Below, piece after piece: positions 1-7,965 of a DNA stretch of 64,000 nt. How positions within the stretch are numbered: position 1 is the stretch's first letter; the number at the start of each line of letters is the position of its first letter. Origin of the DNA: CAWINY01 sp963837635 (GTDB lineage Bacteria > Acidobacteriota > Terriglobia > Terriglobales > Acidobacteriaceae); contig CAWINY010000005.1 in assembly GCA_963837635.1 (NCBI GenBank), positions 216,271-280,270 of the forward strand, given 5' to 3'. The notes under the pieces were generated by a model. It was not told the DNA's origin. It did not search any database and saw only the letters and a program-made list of their open reading frames with translations. The position numbers and the translations under genes were made by a program.

Positions 1-1
1 T

Positions 2-187
2 CCTGAGTTCGACGCTTATGCGCGCCGGGTGCCCCGCTTCCTGCCGCGCCTCGGGAATCCGGTTTGCCACGGGGGAGGGTTTTCCCGAGAACTGTACTGG
101 AAACACCGCGAGTACAATGCAGCTTTAGGCGCGGCTTTGATGATCGCCGCCCTGGTCGGAAAACTTCTGCGGAAGGGCCATTTGTGA
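2..187 (+). CDS. ICMT-like membrane methyltransferase, C-terminal fragment (5' end outside window)
   Basis: The frame is open from the first bases of the window to a TGA at 185-187, giving 61 codons. The visible part begins with a YARRVPRFLPRL stretch, the typical C-terminal motif of isoprenylcysteine carboxyl methyltransferase-like membrane enzymes (Y-x-x-R-V-P-R-F-x-P), and ends with a hydrophobic helix (ALGAALMIAALVGKLL). The stop overlaps the GTG of the next gene by 4 nt (GTGA), so the two are probably translationally coupled. The upstream catalytic part is not visible, so substrate cannot be judged. The family call comes from the C-terminal motif alone. Confidence 0.6.
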   Translation, partial: PEFDAYARRVPRFLPRLGNPVCHGGGFSRELYWKHREYNAALGAALMIAALVGKLLRKGHL

Positions 188-1035
188 AGCTTTCGAAGCG
201 AAAGAGGTGGGCGTGTGCGCTGTTGTTGATCGCGGTGGCCGCGATCGGCTTCGGCAGTACTGCCGAACAAACGCAGGATACGGTTGGAGCGTTGGCGCGC
301 ATTCAAGCTCCCGCCCAGAGCTACAAGTTTCCCGACAACGTGACGTACGTCTACACTGCCGAATGGAGGCTGTGGACGGCGGGCACGGCAACGCTCAAGA
401 TGGAACGTTCCGGCGCGCAGCAGCGTATTGCCAGCACCGCCGACGCGACCGGCGTGGTCGCGCTGCTGTTTCACGTTCACGACATTTTCGAGTCCTCGTT
501 CGATCCGCACACCTTCTGTTCCGCTGACATCTCCAAACATACGGAGGAAGGATTCCGCCGCAAGGACACCAACATCCGCTTTGACTACCTGCGCCGCAAG
601 GCCGTGCTCGACGAGAAGAATCCCAAGGCTAACGACAGCAAGCACACCGAGGAAGACATTCCGGGTTGCGTGACGGACGTGCTTTCGGGCATTTACTACC
701 TGGGTTCGCTGCCCCTGCAGGTCGGTTCCACCTATACCTTTCCAGTCAACGACGGCGGCAAGACCATGGAGGTGCGAGCCACGGTTGAAGGGCGCGAAGC
801 CATCAAGACGGACGCGGGTACGTTCCAAACCGTGCGCGTGCAGCCGGTTGCCACCTCCGGTCCGCTGAACAAGAAGGGCAGCGTCTGGATCTGGTATTCC
901 GACGATCCGGTGCACATCCCGGTACAGGTGCGAGTACGAGCCTTCTGGGGCACGATCACGGTGCGCCTGCAGCGCTGGGATCATCCGGGCGGCACGGCCA
1001 CGTCCGCAAGCCCTTCCACGGGCACGAAGCAATAA
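184..1035 (+). CDS. exported DUF3108 domain protein
   Basis: 283 residues. The GTG start is chosen because it overlaps the previous stop (GTGA), has GGAAGG at 171-176 as ribosome binding site, and places a basic segment (KLSKRKR) before a hydrophobic core (ACALLLIAVAAIGFG), a clear signal peptide. An in-frame extension back to 64 would overlap the preceding gene. The mature part (about residues 50-270) reads as a DUF3108 domain, beginning near NVTYVYTAEWRLWTAGTA; the biochemical role is unknown. The mature protein would be periplasmic. The genes downstream are lipid A acylation genes, so an envelope role is a reasonable but unproven guess. Confidence 0.8.
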   Translation: MKLSKRKRWACALLLIAVAAIGFGSTAEQTQDTVGALARIQAPAQSYKFPDNVTYVYTAEWRLWTAGTATLKMERSGAQQRIASTADATGVVALLFHVHDIFESSFDPHTFCSADISKHTEEGFRRKDTNIRFDYLRRKAVLDEKNPKANDSKHTEEDIPGCVTDVLSGIYYLGSLPLQVGSTYTFPVNDGGKTMEVRATVEGREAIKTDAGTFQTVRVQPVATSGPLNKKGSVWIWYSDDPVHIPVQVRVRAFWGTITVRLQRWDHPGGTATSASPSTGTKQ

Positions 1036-1123
1036 TCTGATCAATTTTGAATGCACCCCGGAGGCTGGGCTCAGGCCGTAATCCGCAGTACTCAGGAAGG
1101 ATTGAGGCTAAACTGCTTCCCAG

Positions 1124-2023
1124 ATGCGTGATCTCCTCGAATTCTTGCCGGTGTGGCTGGTCGCCAAGGTGCTAGGGGTACTCCCGCGACCTGTTGCCCA
1201 AAGCATCGGTATAGGGATCGGCCGGACTGTGTACCACTTGCACGGACGGCTGCGGCGCACGGGTGAGCGTAACCTGCAACTGGCGATGCCGGAACTGACG
1301 GCCAGCCAGCGCCAGCGAATCGTGCGCGGCGTGTTTGTCTCGCTCGGGCGCCTGCTGGCCGAGTTTTGCCTGTTCCCCCGCTACACTCCCGAGAACGTCG
1401 GCGAGATTGCCCTGCACGATGGCCTGGAGAACTATCAGGCGGCGAAGTCCCGCGGCAAGGGCGTATTGTTGCTGACCGCGCATCTCGGGGGCTGGGAGGT
1501 GGGATCGTATGCGCACTCAATCTACGGGCATCCGCTCCGAATCGTGGTCCGTGAATTGGACAATCCTTATCTCAACTGGATGGCCGAAAGCTATCGCACG
1601 CGCTACGGCAATACCACCTTCAGCAAACAGGAGTTCGCGCGAGGCCTGATTTCCGCAATGCGCGCGGGCGAGACGGTTGGCTTGCTGATGGACACCAACA
1701 TGACCCCGCCGCAAGGGGTATTCGTGCCTTTTTTCGGGATACAGGCCTGCACGGCTGCCGGCCCGGCCAGAGTGGCCCTGCGCACCGATGCGGCCGTCGT
1801 GCCCGCGTTTACCATCTGGGACGAAAAGCTGGGCAAGTATCGCGTGCGCTTCGAACCGGCGCTGCCGTTGGTGCGTACCGGTGACGCGGAGGCGGACGCT
1901 GCCGCCAATACCGCTCTGTTCACCCGGGCTATCGAAGAGAAGGTGCGGCAATACCCGGAGCAGTGGCTCTGGGTACATCGCCGCTGGAAGACGCGGCCTG
2001 CGGGCGAACCGCCGCTGTATTGA
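1124..2023 (+). CDS. LpxL/HtrB-type lysophospholipid or lipid A acyltransferase
   Basis: 299 residues, the usual length for the LpxL/LpxM (Lip_A_acyltrans) family. The catalytic H-x4-E box is visible as TAHLGGWE near residues 117-124, followed by a conserved GLLMDTNM segment and a C-terminal WVHRRWKTRP motif that is very characteristic of the family. These enzymes transfer an acyl chain from acyl-ACP to lipid A precursors at the inner membrane. The following lpxD strengthens a lipid A role, though the family also includes phosphatidylinositol mannoside acyltransferases. The N-terminal hydrophobic stretch (LPVWLVAKVLGVLP) suits membrane association. No clear Shine-Dalgarno sequence precedes the ATG. 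Confidence 0.85.
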   Translation: MRDLLEFLPVWLVAKVLGVLPRPVAQSIGIGIGRTVYHLHGRLRRTGERNLQLAMPELTASQRQRIVRGVFVSLGRLLAEFCLFPRYTPENVGEIALHDGLENYQAAKSRGKGVLLLTAHLGGWEVGSYAHSIYGHPLRIVVRELDNPYLNWMAESYRTRYGNTTFSKQEFARGLISAMRAGETVGLLMDTNMTPPQGVFVPFFGIQACTAAGPARVALRTDAAVVPAFTIWDEKLGKYRVRFEPALPLVRTGDAEADAAANTALFTRAIEEKVRQYPEQWLWVHRRWKTRPAGEPPLY

Positions 2024-2073
2024 TCGTTCTCCGTTTTCCGTTCTCCGTTTCGCGCAACGACCATGTGCAGCGA

Positions 2074-2117
2074 GGGTGCCCCACATCTACCAAAACCGGG
2101 CGGATGTGAGGCACCCT
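2074..2117. repeat. palindromic repeat, family A (GGGTGCCCCACATCTG type)
   Basis: Two arms built on GTGCCCCACATCT and its complement are separated by a short centre containing AAAACCGGG. It lies between the acyltransferase and lpxD. Other copies of the same element: 16795-16832, 22456-22498, 26716-26750, 31071-31110, 49611-49648, 49659-49696, and degenerate ones near 40311 and 51476. The 49659 copy supplies the C-terminal tail of a coding sequence. No protein is encoded. Confidence 0.8.
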
Positions 2118-2151
2118 ATCTCTGCAGTGCTGATACCATGGCGGGCAGCTT

Positions 2152-3150
2152 ATGAAGCACAGCGTCATAGAGATTGCCCAATTCGTGGGCGGGCGTGTGG
2201 TGGGCGATGGGGCGCGGGAGATTTCCGGCATTGCCCAGCCGGCAAGCGCCACCGTCGAGGATCTGGTTTTCGTCGAAGATCACGAACATCTGGCGGAAAC
2301 GCTCGCCTCGCGCGCCGGCGCGGTGCTGGCCGGTGACTTTGCCCAGGGAGCCAGTGCGGCACAGCCGTTGCTGATCGTCAAAGATCCCCGGCTGGCATTT
2401 GCCCGCGCCGCCGCGCTGCTTGTGCCCGCGCAACGCTACGAGCCCGGAGTGCACTCCAGTGCCGTGGTCCATTCTTCGGTGAAGCTGGGCAAGTTTGTCA
2501 CCGTTGAACCGAATGTCGTGTTGGCGCAAGGGGTCGTGATCGGCGACCGCACCCGCATTGGGCCGGGCACGGCGATCGGCCAAGACGTTCGCATCGGCGC
2601 CGATTGCGACTTGGCCGCCAATATCACCATCTATCCGCTCACGACGATTGGAGATCACGTGGTGGTTCACGCCGGCGCCGTGCTCGGCGGGGATGGCTTT
2701 GGCTACGTGCGCGACCCGGCAACCGGCGCTTACGAAAAGTTCCCGCAGGTCGGTACGCTTGTGATCGAAGATGGGGTGGAAATCGGCTGCAATACCACGA
2801 TCGATCGCGGTGCCCTGGGCACTACCACGATCGGGCGGGGTACGAAGATCGACAACCTGGTGCACGTCGGGCACAACTGCCTTATTGGAAAGGACGTAGT
2901 GATCGTGGCGCAGACCGGAATTTCGGGAAGCTGCGTGATCGAAGATGACGTGATCATTGCCGGCCAGGTAGGCCTCGGGGATCATTGCCGCATCGAAGCC
3001 GGGGTGATCCTCGGAGGACAGTGCGGCGTGCTCCCTGGAAAGATTGTGCGCGGCAAAGGCGTGATGTTCTGGGGCACACCCGCGCGCCCGCTGCGCGGCT
3101 ATTTGAAGGAGTTGGCAACGCTGGCCCGGCTGGCCAAAAAAGGGAAGTAG
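2152..3150 (+). CDS. lpxD: UDP-3-O-(3-hydroxyacyl)glucosamine N-acyltransferase LpxD
   Basis: 332 residues, normal for LpxD. It adds the N-linked 3-hydroxyacyl chain to UDP-3-O-acyl-glucosamine in the third step of lipid A synthesis, in the cytoplasm, as a trimer. The N-terminal uridine-binding domain spans about residues 1-95. From about residue 100 there is a left-handed beta-helix of hexapeptide repeats (for example VVIGDRTRIGPGTAIG). The catalytic histidine lies in HVGHNC (near residue 243), and the C-terminal helix is LKELATLARLAKK. lpxA, lpxB and fabZ, often found beside lpxD, are not here. Confidence 0.95.
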   Translation: MKHSVIEIAQFVGGRVVGDGAREISGIAQPASATVEDLVFVEDHEHLAETLASRAGAVLAGDFAQGASAAQPLLIVKDPRLAFARAAALLVPAQRYEPGVHSSAVVHSSVKLGKFVTVEPNVVLAQGVVIGDRTRIGPGTAIGQDVRIGADCDLAANITIYPLTTIGDHVVVHAGAVLGGDGFGYVRDPATGAYEKFPQVGTLVIEDGVEIGCNTTIDRGALGTTTIGRGTKIDNLVHVGHNCLIGKDVVIVAQTGISGSCVIEDDVIIAGQVGLGDHCRIEAGVILGGQCGVLPGKIVRGKGVMFWGTPARPLRGYLKELATLARLAKKGK

Positions 3151-3197
3151 GGCAGGCGAAATCTACAGCAGCTCTGCAACTGCTGCGGCCTGAAGGT

Positions 3198-3815
3198 ATG
3201 GCTCTGATCGTCGTGGGTGGAAATTCGCGGAGCGTGGGGAAGACCAGCGTGGTTGCCGGACTGATCGCTGCTATCCCGGAGCGCAACTGGACCGCGGTCA
3301 AGATCGCGCAGTTCGGGCACGGCATCTGCGCCAGCCATGGCGGTGAGTGTGGCTGCTCGTCGGGCGTACTTCATGAGTATGTGATCGACGAGGAGCGCGA
3401 CCGCGCCGGTGATTCCGACACCTCACGCTTTCTTCAGGCCGGCGCGCAACGGGCCTTGTGGGTGCGCACGCGGCAGGGCTTCCTGGCGTTGGCTATGCCT
3501 GAACTGCGCCAGCAGATCGAGGGCGCCGAGGATGTCATCATCGAGTCCAACAGCGTGATGCAGTACCTCCGCCCAGAGGTCTATCTCGCCGTGCTCGACC
3601 CCGGCACGGCGGACTTCAAACCCACGGCCAAGCACTTTCTCGACCGGGCAAGCGCAGTGATCGTGCACCAGACGAGTTCTTCACCGGCCTGGAAGGATGT
3701 ATCGCTCAAACTGATCGCCGGCCGGCCGAGGTTCGGCATCCAGCCGCCACCTTATGTCACGCCGGAAATCATCGAGTACGTGCGCTCACGACTTTCCGCC
3801 AGCAGTGGCCAATGA
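3198..3815 (+). CDS. P-loop NTPase with a cysteine cluster, function unknown
   Basis: 205 residues starting at ATG 3198 with GAAGG just upstream. A Walker A motif GNSRSVGKTS lies at residues 7-16, and the hydrophobic strand DVIIES suggests a Walker B or switch element. Between them sits an unusual ICASHGGECGCSS segment with three cysteines and a histidine, possibly a metal site. The overall pattern resembles the SIMIBI class (MobB- or dethiobiotin synthetase-like) rather than a kinase I can name. It follows lpxD by 47 nt. I do not recognise the exact family. The 3' end runs directly into a repeat (AATGATCAATGGCCAATGATC), so the last codons may be repeat-derived. Confidence 0.6.
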   Translation: MALIVVGGNSRSVGKTSVVAGLIAAIPERNWTAVKIAQFGHGICASHGGECGCSSGVLHEYVIDEERDRAGDSDTSRFLQAGAQRALWVRTRQGFLALAMPELRQQIEGAEDVIIESNSVMQYLRPEVYLAVLDPGTADFKPTAKHFLDRASAVIVHQTSSSPAWKDVSLKLIAGRPRFGIQPPPYVTPEIIEYVRSRLSASSGQ

Positions 3816-3934
3816 TCAATGGCCAATGATCATTGGCCAGTGCCACGAGTGTGCTGGCCACCGCCCACTGCCCACTGTCCACTAACTACTGACTTGCTGA
3901 CGTTCCACCGCAGCTTGCTGTATTCTATGTTCCG

Positions 3935-4147
3935 GTGTTGATCCTGTATTCCATTCTTGTGTTGTCCGTGCTTACGCTGATCGGCGTGGCGATGGCGGTT
4001 TACTGGCGTGTTTGCAAGCACATGCGCGCCGGGATCCATGACGAGCGCGAGAGCCCTGGTTCGGCTCGCCGGGTCGGGATGCCGTCCCAGAGATCCCCGG
4101 AAACGCCACACTTACTCACCGGACGCAAGCGTCAGGCAAGCCTGTAG
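3935..4147 (+). CDS. possible small single-pass membrane protein
   Basis: 70 codons from GTG 3935. The first 25 residues form one strong hydrophobic segment (LILYSILVLSVLTLIGVAMA), followed by WRVCKHMRAG and a polar, low-information tail. Codon use in the first half is gene-like, and a -10-like TATTCT lies about 15 nt upstream. The tail beyond about residue 40 may be noncoding, so the true product could be shorter or absent. No homolog is recognised. The rest of the 3816-4178 gap holds only a repeat made of GGCCA/CCACTG words (3811-3896). Confidence 0.3.
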   Translation: MLILYSILVLSVLTLIGVAMAVYWRVCKHMRAGIHDERESPGSARRVGMPSQRSPETPHLLTGRKRQASL

Positions 4148-4178
4148 CCCGTGGTTGAATTCAGCGAGAGAGAGACCT

Positions 4179-4748
4179 ATGCCAAGATCGACGACTCAGA
4201 GCATCAACCGTTTCCACGCTGATTCCTTTGCGCTTACGCGCCAAATCTTAGTCGTGATCGGCGCCAGCCTGTTGGTCGCGCTCTGCGCGCACCTCAGCCT
4301 GCCTCTGCCATTTACCCCCGTGCCGCTGACTATGGCCAATTTTGGCGTGCTGGTGGTCGGGCTCACGCTGGGCAGCCGGCGCGGATTTGCCGCCCTGTGT
4401 CTGTATCTGCTCGAAGGCGCTGCCGGGCTTCCGGTCTTCAGCGGCGGCGCGCTGGGCGCGATCCATTTCTTCGGCCCTACTGGCGGCTACCTGATGGCCT
4501 ATCCTCTGGTTGCGTTTCTCGCCGGGTTCATCGCTGAGCGGGGGGCGCGTACGTTCTTGCGAACTGCCATCGCCTCTACCGTCGCCGAGATCGCCCTATT
4601 CATCCTGGGAGTGAGCTGGCTGGCGGCCATCGCCCACGTCTCGATTGCACAGGCGGTCCACTTTGGCCTGTATCCGTTTGTTTTTGCTGAAGTCATTAAA
4701 GTTATGTCCGCGGCGGGTGTTGCCTGCCGGCTTCGGCGCTTCTTCTAA
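4179..4748 (+). CDS. bioY: biotin transporter BioY (ECF transporter S component)
   Basis: 189 residues, about six membrane segments. It shows the BioY signature: LPLPFTPVPLTMANFGVLV, then LGSRRGFAALCLYLLEGAAG and a GPTGGYLMAYPLVAFLAGF motif. BioY is the biotin-binding membrane subunit of an energy-coupling-factor transporter and works with shared EcfA/EcfT units that are not in this window. The ATG at 4179 is chosen because GAGAGAGAG lies just upstream (4166-4174) and because it gives the standard N-terminus; a longer in-frame extension to 4008 would overlap the small upstream ORF. mqnD follows 8 nt after the stop, so the two probably form an operon. Confidence 0.92.
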   Translation: MPRSTTQSINRFHADSFALTRQILVVIGASLLVALCAHLSLPLPFTPVPLTMANFGVLVVGLTLGSRRGFAALCLYLLEGAAGLPVFSGGALGAIHFFGPTGGYLMAYPLVAFLAGFIAERGARTFLRTAIASTVAEIALFILGVSWLAAIAHVSIAQAVHFGLYPFVFAEVIKVMSAAGVACRLRRFF

Positions 4749-4756
4749 GGAAAACT

Positions 4757-5638
4757 ATGGGCTCCAGCAGTGATGTTCGCGAAATTACCATTGCGCATAG
4801 TCCGGATTCGGACGACGCCTTCATGTTCTACGGCCTGGCCACCAACAAGGTGCGGGTGCCGGGGCTGAAGTTCACGCACGTGCTGTGCGACATCGAGACG
4901 CTCAATCGTCGCGCGTGGGAAGGCGATGGTGTCTACGACGTCACCGCGATCTCGTTTCACGCCTATCCGTACCTTCAGGATACGTACGCATTGCTGCCCA
5001 CCGGCGGCAGTGTCGGCGATGGCTACGGCCCCATGCTCGTCAGCTCGCACGCCCACACGCCGGACGAACTGAAGAGCTTAACGATTGCTGTTCCCGGCAC
5101 CCTGACGACCGCGTATCTCGCCTTGAAGCTGTATGCGCCCGGCGTGAAGACCGAGGTGGTTCCGTTCGATCAGATCATCCCGCAAGTGATCGAGGGCAGG
5201 TACGAGGCCGGCCTGATCATCCATGAAGGCCAGCTTACTTATTCCAAGTCCGGTCTCTTCCGTCTCGTCGATCTCGGTAAGTGGTGGGGCGAAACCTACA
5301 AGCTGCCGCTACCGCTCGGGGGCAATGTCATTCGCCGCAGCCTCGGGGCTCAACTGATGAGCACCGTCGGCGCCGCCATCCGGAAGAGCATTCAGTATTC
5401 GCTGGACCATCGCGAGGAAGCGCTGGACTACGCCATGCAGTTCGCGCGCGACTTGGACCCGCAGCTTGCCGATAAGTTCGTGGGCATGTACGTAAACCAG
5501 CGCACGCTCGATTACGGCACCGACGGCCGCGAGGCCATCCGCCTGTTGCTCGATTCCGGCTTCAAGGCCGGCATTATTCCCCGGCAAGCCACGCTGGATT
5601 GGGTGGACGACGGCCGCGAGGTCCCAATTACCGCGTAA
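4757..5638 (+). CDS. mqnD: 1,4-dihydroxy-6-naphthoate synthase MqnD (futalosine menaquinone pathway)
   Basis: 293 residues. MqnD converts cyclic de-hypoxanthinyl futalosine to 1,4-dihydroxy-6-naphthoate. The N-terminal HSPDSDDAFMFYGL motif is diagnostic of MqnD and separates it from MqnA. The PGTLTTAYLALKL segment and the catalytic-region IIHEGQLTY (His near residue 156) also fit. The fold is periplasmic-binding-protein-like but without a signal peptide, so it is cytoplasmic. AAGGAAA precedes the ATG by a few bases. Other mqn genes are not nearby, so the pathway is split in this genome. Confidence 0.93.
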   Translation: MGSSSDVREITIAHSPDSDDAFMFYGLATNKVRVPGLKFTHVLCDIETLNRRAWEGDGVYDVTAISFHAYPYLQDTYALLPTGGSVGDGYGPMLVSSHAHTPDELKSLTIAVPGTLTTAYLALKLYAPGVKTEVVPFDQIIPQVIEGRYEAGLIIHEGQLTYSKSGLFRLVDLGKWWGETYKLPLPLGGNVIRRSLGAQLMSTVGAAIRKSIQYSLDHREEALDYAMQFARDLDPQLADKFVGMYVNQRTLDYGTDGREAIRLLLDSGFKAGIIPRQATLDWVDDGREVPITA

Positions 5639-5703
5639 TGCGTTCTCCGTTCCGCGTTCTCCGTTTTCCAGGGCGGGAAACGGAGAACGGATAACGGAAA
5701 ACG
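5639..5703. repeat. inverted-pair repeat, family E (TCCG word, 7-nt period)
   Basis: The left arm repeats the word TCCG about every 7 nt and the right arm repeats ACGG every 7 nt, so the two arms can pair around a GGGC centre. The right arm ends exactly at the ATG of the next gene (5704), so the repeat forms its whole leader. Further copies: 2024-2056 (one arm) and 32680-32762 (both arms, upstream of ileS). Confidence 0.8.
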
Positions 5704-6423
5704 ATGACGATCGCCCTCATGTCCACCAAGCTCCACGGCCAAACCCTGCTGATCGACGCCGACGACACGCTCTGGGCGAACAACCTCTACTTCGAGCGCG
5801 CGATTGCCGATTTCATCTCCTTTCTCAAGCACAAGGAGTTTACCGGCGAACAGGTGCGTGATGTCTTGAATGACGTCGAGCGCGAGTGCATCGTGAAGCA
5901 CGGCTACGGCCTGCACAGCTTTGCCCATGCCCTGGTGGATACCTTCGAGCGTCTCTCGCTCGAACCAATCACACCCGCTCTCCACCAAACCATCAACAGC
6001 TTCGCCCACGTCATTGCCGAGCACCCCATCGAAATGTTCGACGGCGTGGCGCAGACCCTGGATTACCTGGCCGCGCGCCATCATCTCATCCTGATGACCA
6101 AGGGCAACATCACCGAGCAGTCGGGCAAGATCGAGCGCTCCGGGATCAAGCCGTATTTTTCCGCGGTCGAGATCGTCGCCGAAAAGGACCCGCCGACCTA
6201 TCGCGACGTGGTTCAGAAATACGATTTGGCGCACGAACTCACCTGGATGGTCGGCAACAGCCCGCTCTCGGACATCAACCCGGCGCTGCAGATCGGCCTC
6301 AATGCCGTGTTCATCCCCAATGACTTGACCTGGATTTTGGAACACGCAGAAATCCGGAGCGACGGCGTGCGCGGCCGCCTGCTCGTTCTGGAGCGCTTCG
6401 ATGAACTCGGGCAGCATTTCTAG
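5704..6423 (+). CDS. HAD-superfamily hydrolase
   Basis: 239 residues. Motif I is IDADDTLW near residues 15-22 (nucleophile and acid/base Asp), motif II is LILMTKGN, and motif III/IV are carried by AEKDPPTY and WMVGNSPLSDINPAL, a complete haloacid dehalogenase active site. A helical cap lies between motifs I and II. Such proteins are phosphatases of small metabolites; the substrate is not predictable. An alternative start is ATG 5719 (MSTKLHGQ), five codons in. The gene's upstream region is entirely a family E repeat. Confidence 0.85.
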   Translation: MTIALMSTKLHGQTLLIDADDTLWANNLYFERAIADFISFLKHKEFTGEQVRDVLNDVERECIVKHGYGLHSFAHALVDTFERLSLEPITPALHQTINSFAHVIAEHPIEMFDGVAQTLDYLAARHHLILMTKGNITEQSGKIERSGIKPYFSAVEIVAEKDPPTYRDVVQKYDLAHELTWMVGNSPLSDINPALQIGLNAVFIPNDLTWILEHAEIRSDGVRGRLLVLERFDELGQHF

Positions 6424-7828
6424 CGAAGCGGGAAGGGCTGCGCACAAACCCAGGCTGATGGCCCCACCCCGCATCAAGCTCACTAATATGCATCCCGATG
6501 CAAGCGCATTGCGGAAGCGCCTCTCCGTGTTAGGCTCGTTTTGCTCTGGCGATCTCCCCGGCCTAAACTGCGTGCAGGGGACTAACAAAAGAAATATTCG
6601 CAGCCTCCTGCTCACGTTTGAGGCTTTGGCGGAGCTGGGCTCGGAGATGACCGCTTCCCGCGACTTCTCCGAGACCGCACGCATCATTCTGGACGCGCTC
6701 TTGCAAGCCGTGGGCGCGCGAGAAGGTGCGTTGTTCACCTTCACGGTGCGCCCCGCCATCCTGACCTCGCTCGCCGTGCGCGGCTTCACCCAGGTTCCGT
6801 CATCGCTGTTCATCCCTTTGCTGCCCCGGCACGTCAATTCGCTCGTCAACCTGCGCACCCCGCAGCCCCTGGCGACGGGCCACTATGCCGAGTATCTGAC
6901 CACCAACGGCAACATCTCTCCGGAACTTTTCCGGGTCATCGCACCATTGCGGGTCGCCGGCCGCCTGGTTGGAATGGTTGCGTTGGGCCACCGGGATCAG
7001 GAGGGCCCCTACCATGACGAGGACCTCGACGGACTCGGGCTCCTGGATCCTTATGTCGCGCTAGCCGTACACAATCACGAGCTGACACAGTCGCTGGAGC
7101 AGCGCATCAGCGACCACCTGCGCTTGCTCGGTTCCATGCACCAGTTCTATGACAACGCGCTGGAGGTCTTCGCCGCGGCCAGCGACATCAAGCATGTCAA
7201 CGTGCGCGGCCACTCGGCCCGCGTGGCCCGTTACGCCGCCGGGATCAGCGAGGCCATGGGGCTGGATTCCACCGAGACGGCCGCGATCAAGGCGAGCGGT
7301 TATCTGCACGACATTGGCATGATCGCCGTGGACAAGGCCATTTTTGCCAAACCCGCGGCTCTCGACGAAAGAGAGTTCCGCGAGATGGCTGACCATACCG
7401 TAGTCGGCCATAGCATTGTCGCGGATGTGGAATTTCCCTGGGCGAATATCCCCGCGGTGGTGCGCGGACATCACGAGCGCGCCGACGGCTCCGGCTATCC
7501 CGATCATCTCCACGGCGACGAGATTAGCCTGCCCGCGCGCGTCGTCGCCGTGGCCGATATGTTTGATGCCCTCGTCAGTGAGCGCGCCTGGCGCCAGGCG
7601 ATGAATCTGGGCAGCGCCCTGGCCGAGCTGGTGCGACTCACGCCCCAGAAACTGGATGCCGCCGCCGTGCAGGCTTTGCTCGTGCAGATTCGGCGCGACA
7701 CCGTCGGCAGCAACTCGAAACCCTTCCTCGACGAACGTGTGCTCTGTCTTCCGGGCGCCGCTGACATCGACAATTTCGCTTCCTTGCTGCAGTACAAGCT
7801 CAACAACGGCCGCGCCTACTCTGCGTGA
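6401..7828 (+). CDS. GAF plus HD-GYP domain protein (probable cyclic di-GMP phosphodiesterase)
   Basis: 475 residues from the first ATG, which overlaps the HAD gene by 23 nt; starts at 6461 or 6488 are also possible and the first 30-60 residues have little family character. Residues about 65-215 look like a GAF sensory domain (ETARIILDALLQAVGAREGALF). Residues about 250-440 are an HD-GYP domain: HSARVARYAAGI, LHDIGMI (HD pair; usually HDIGKI), DHTVVGHSIV, and HHERADGSGYP, the GYP motif. HD-GYP enzymes hydrolyse c-di-GMP. No membrane segment or receiver domain is visible, so regulation is probably through the GAF ligand. Confidence 0.85.
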   Translation: MNSGSISSEAGRAAHKPRLMAPPRIKLTNMHPDASALRKRLSVLGSFCSGDLPGLNCVQGTNKRNIRSLLLTFEALAELGSEMTASRDFSETARIILDALLQAVGAREGALFTFTVRPAILTSLAVRGFTQVPSSLFIPLLPRHVNSLVNLRTPQPLATGHYAEYLTTNGNISPELFRVIAPLRVAGRLVGMVALGHRDQEGPYHDEDLDGLGLLDPYVALAVHNHELTQSLEQRISDHLRLLGSMHQFYDNALEVFAAASDIKHVNVRGHSARVARYAAGISEAMGLDSTETAAIKASGYLHDIGMIAVDKAIFAKPAALDEREFREMADHTVVGHSIVADVEFPWANIPAVVRGHHERADGSGYPDHLHGDEISLPARVVAVADMFDALVSERAWRQAMNLGSALAELVRLTPQKLDAAAVQALLVQIRRDTVGSNSKPFLDERVLCLPGAADIDNFASLLQYKLNNGRAYSA

Positions 7829-7965
7829 ATTTCAGCCCCAGAGGCGTGCATCATGGCGCGTAACGATCCCTCTCGGCTCTCCTGACCGGTGACGGGCCTG
7901 GCATCTTAACAATCACGAACACGATGGCAAAGGACAGATCGGCCCACGACTAACGGTATAAGCCA

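Noticed and set aside
16..1056. 346-codon minus-strand open frame opposite the DUF3108 gene
   Set aside because: Arg-rich, no domain, antisense to a clear signal-peptide protein; a GC-rich shadow frame.
5512..6858. 448-codon minus-strand open frame opposite mqnD end, HAD and HD-GYP genes
   Set aside because: It crosses three plus-strand genes and a repeat; no motif. Shadow of high-GC coding on the other strand.
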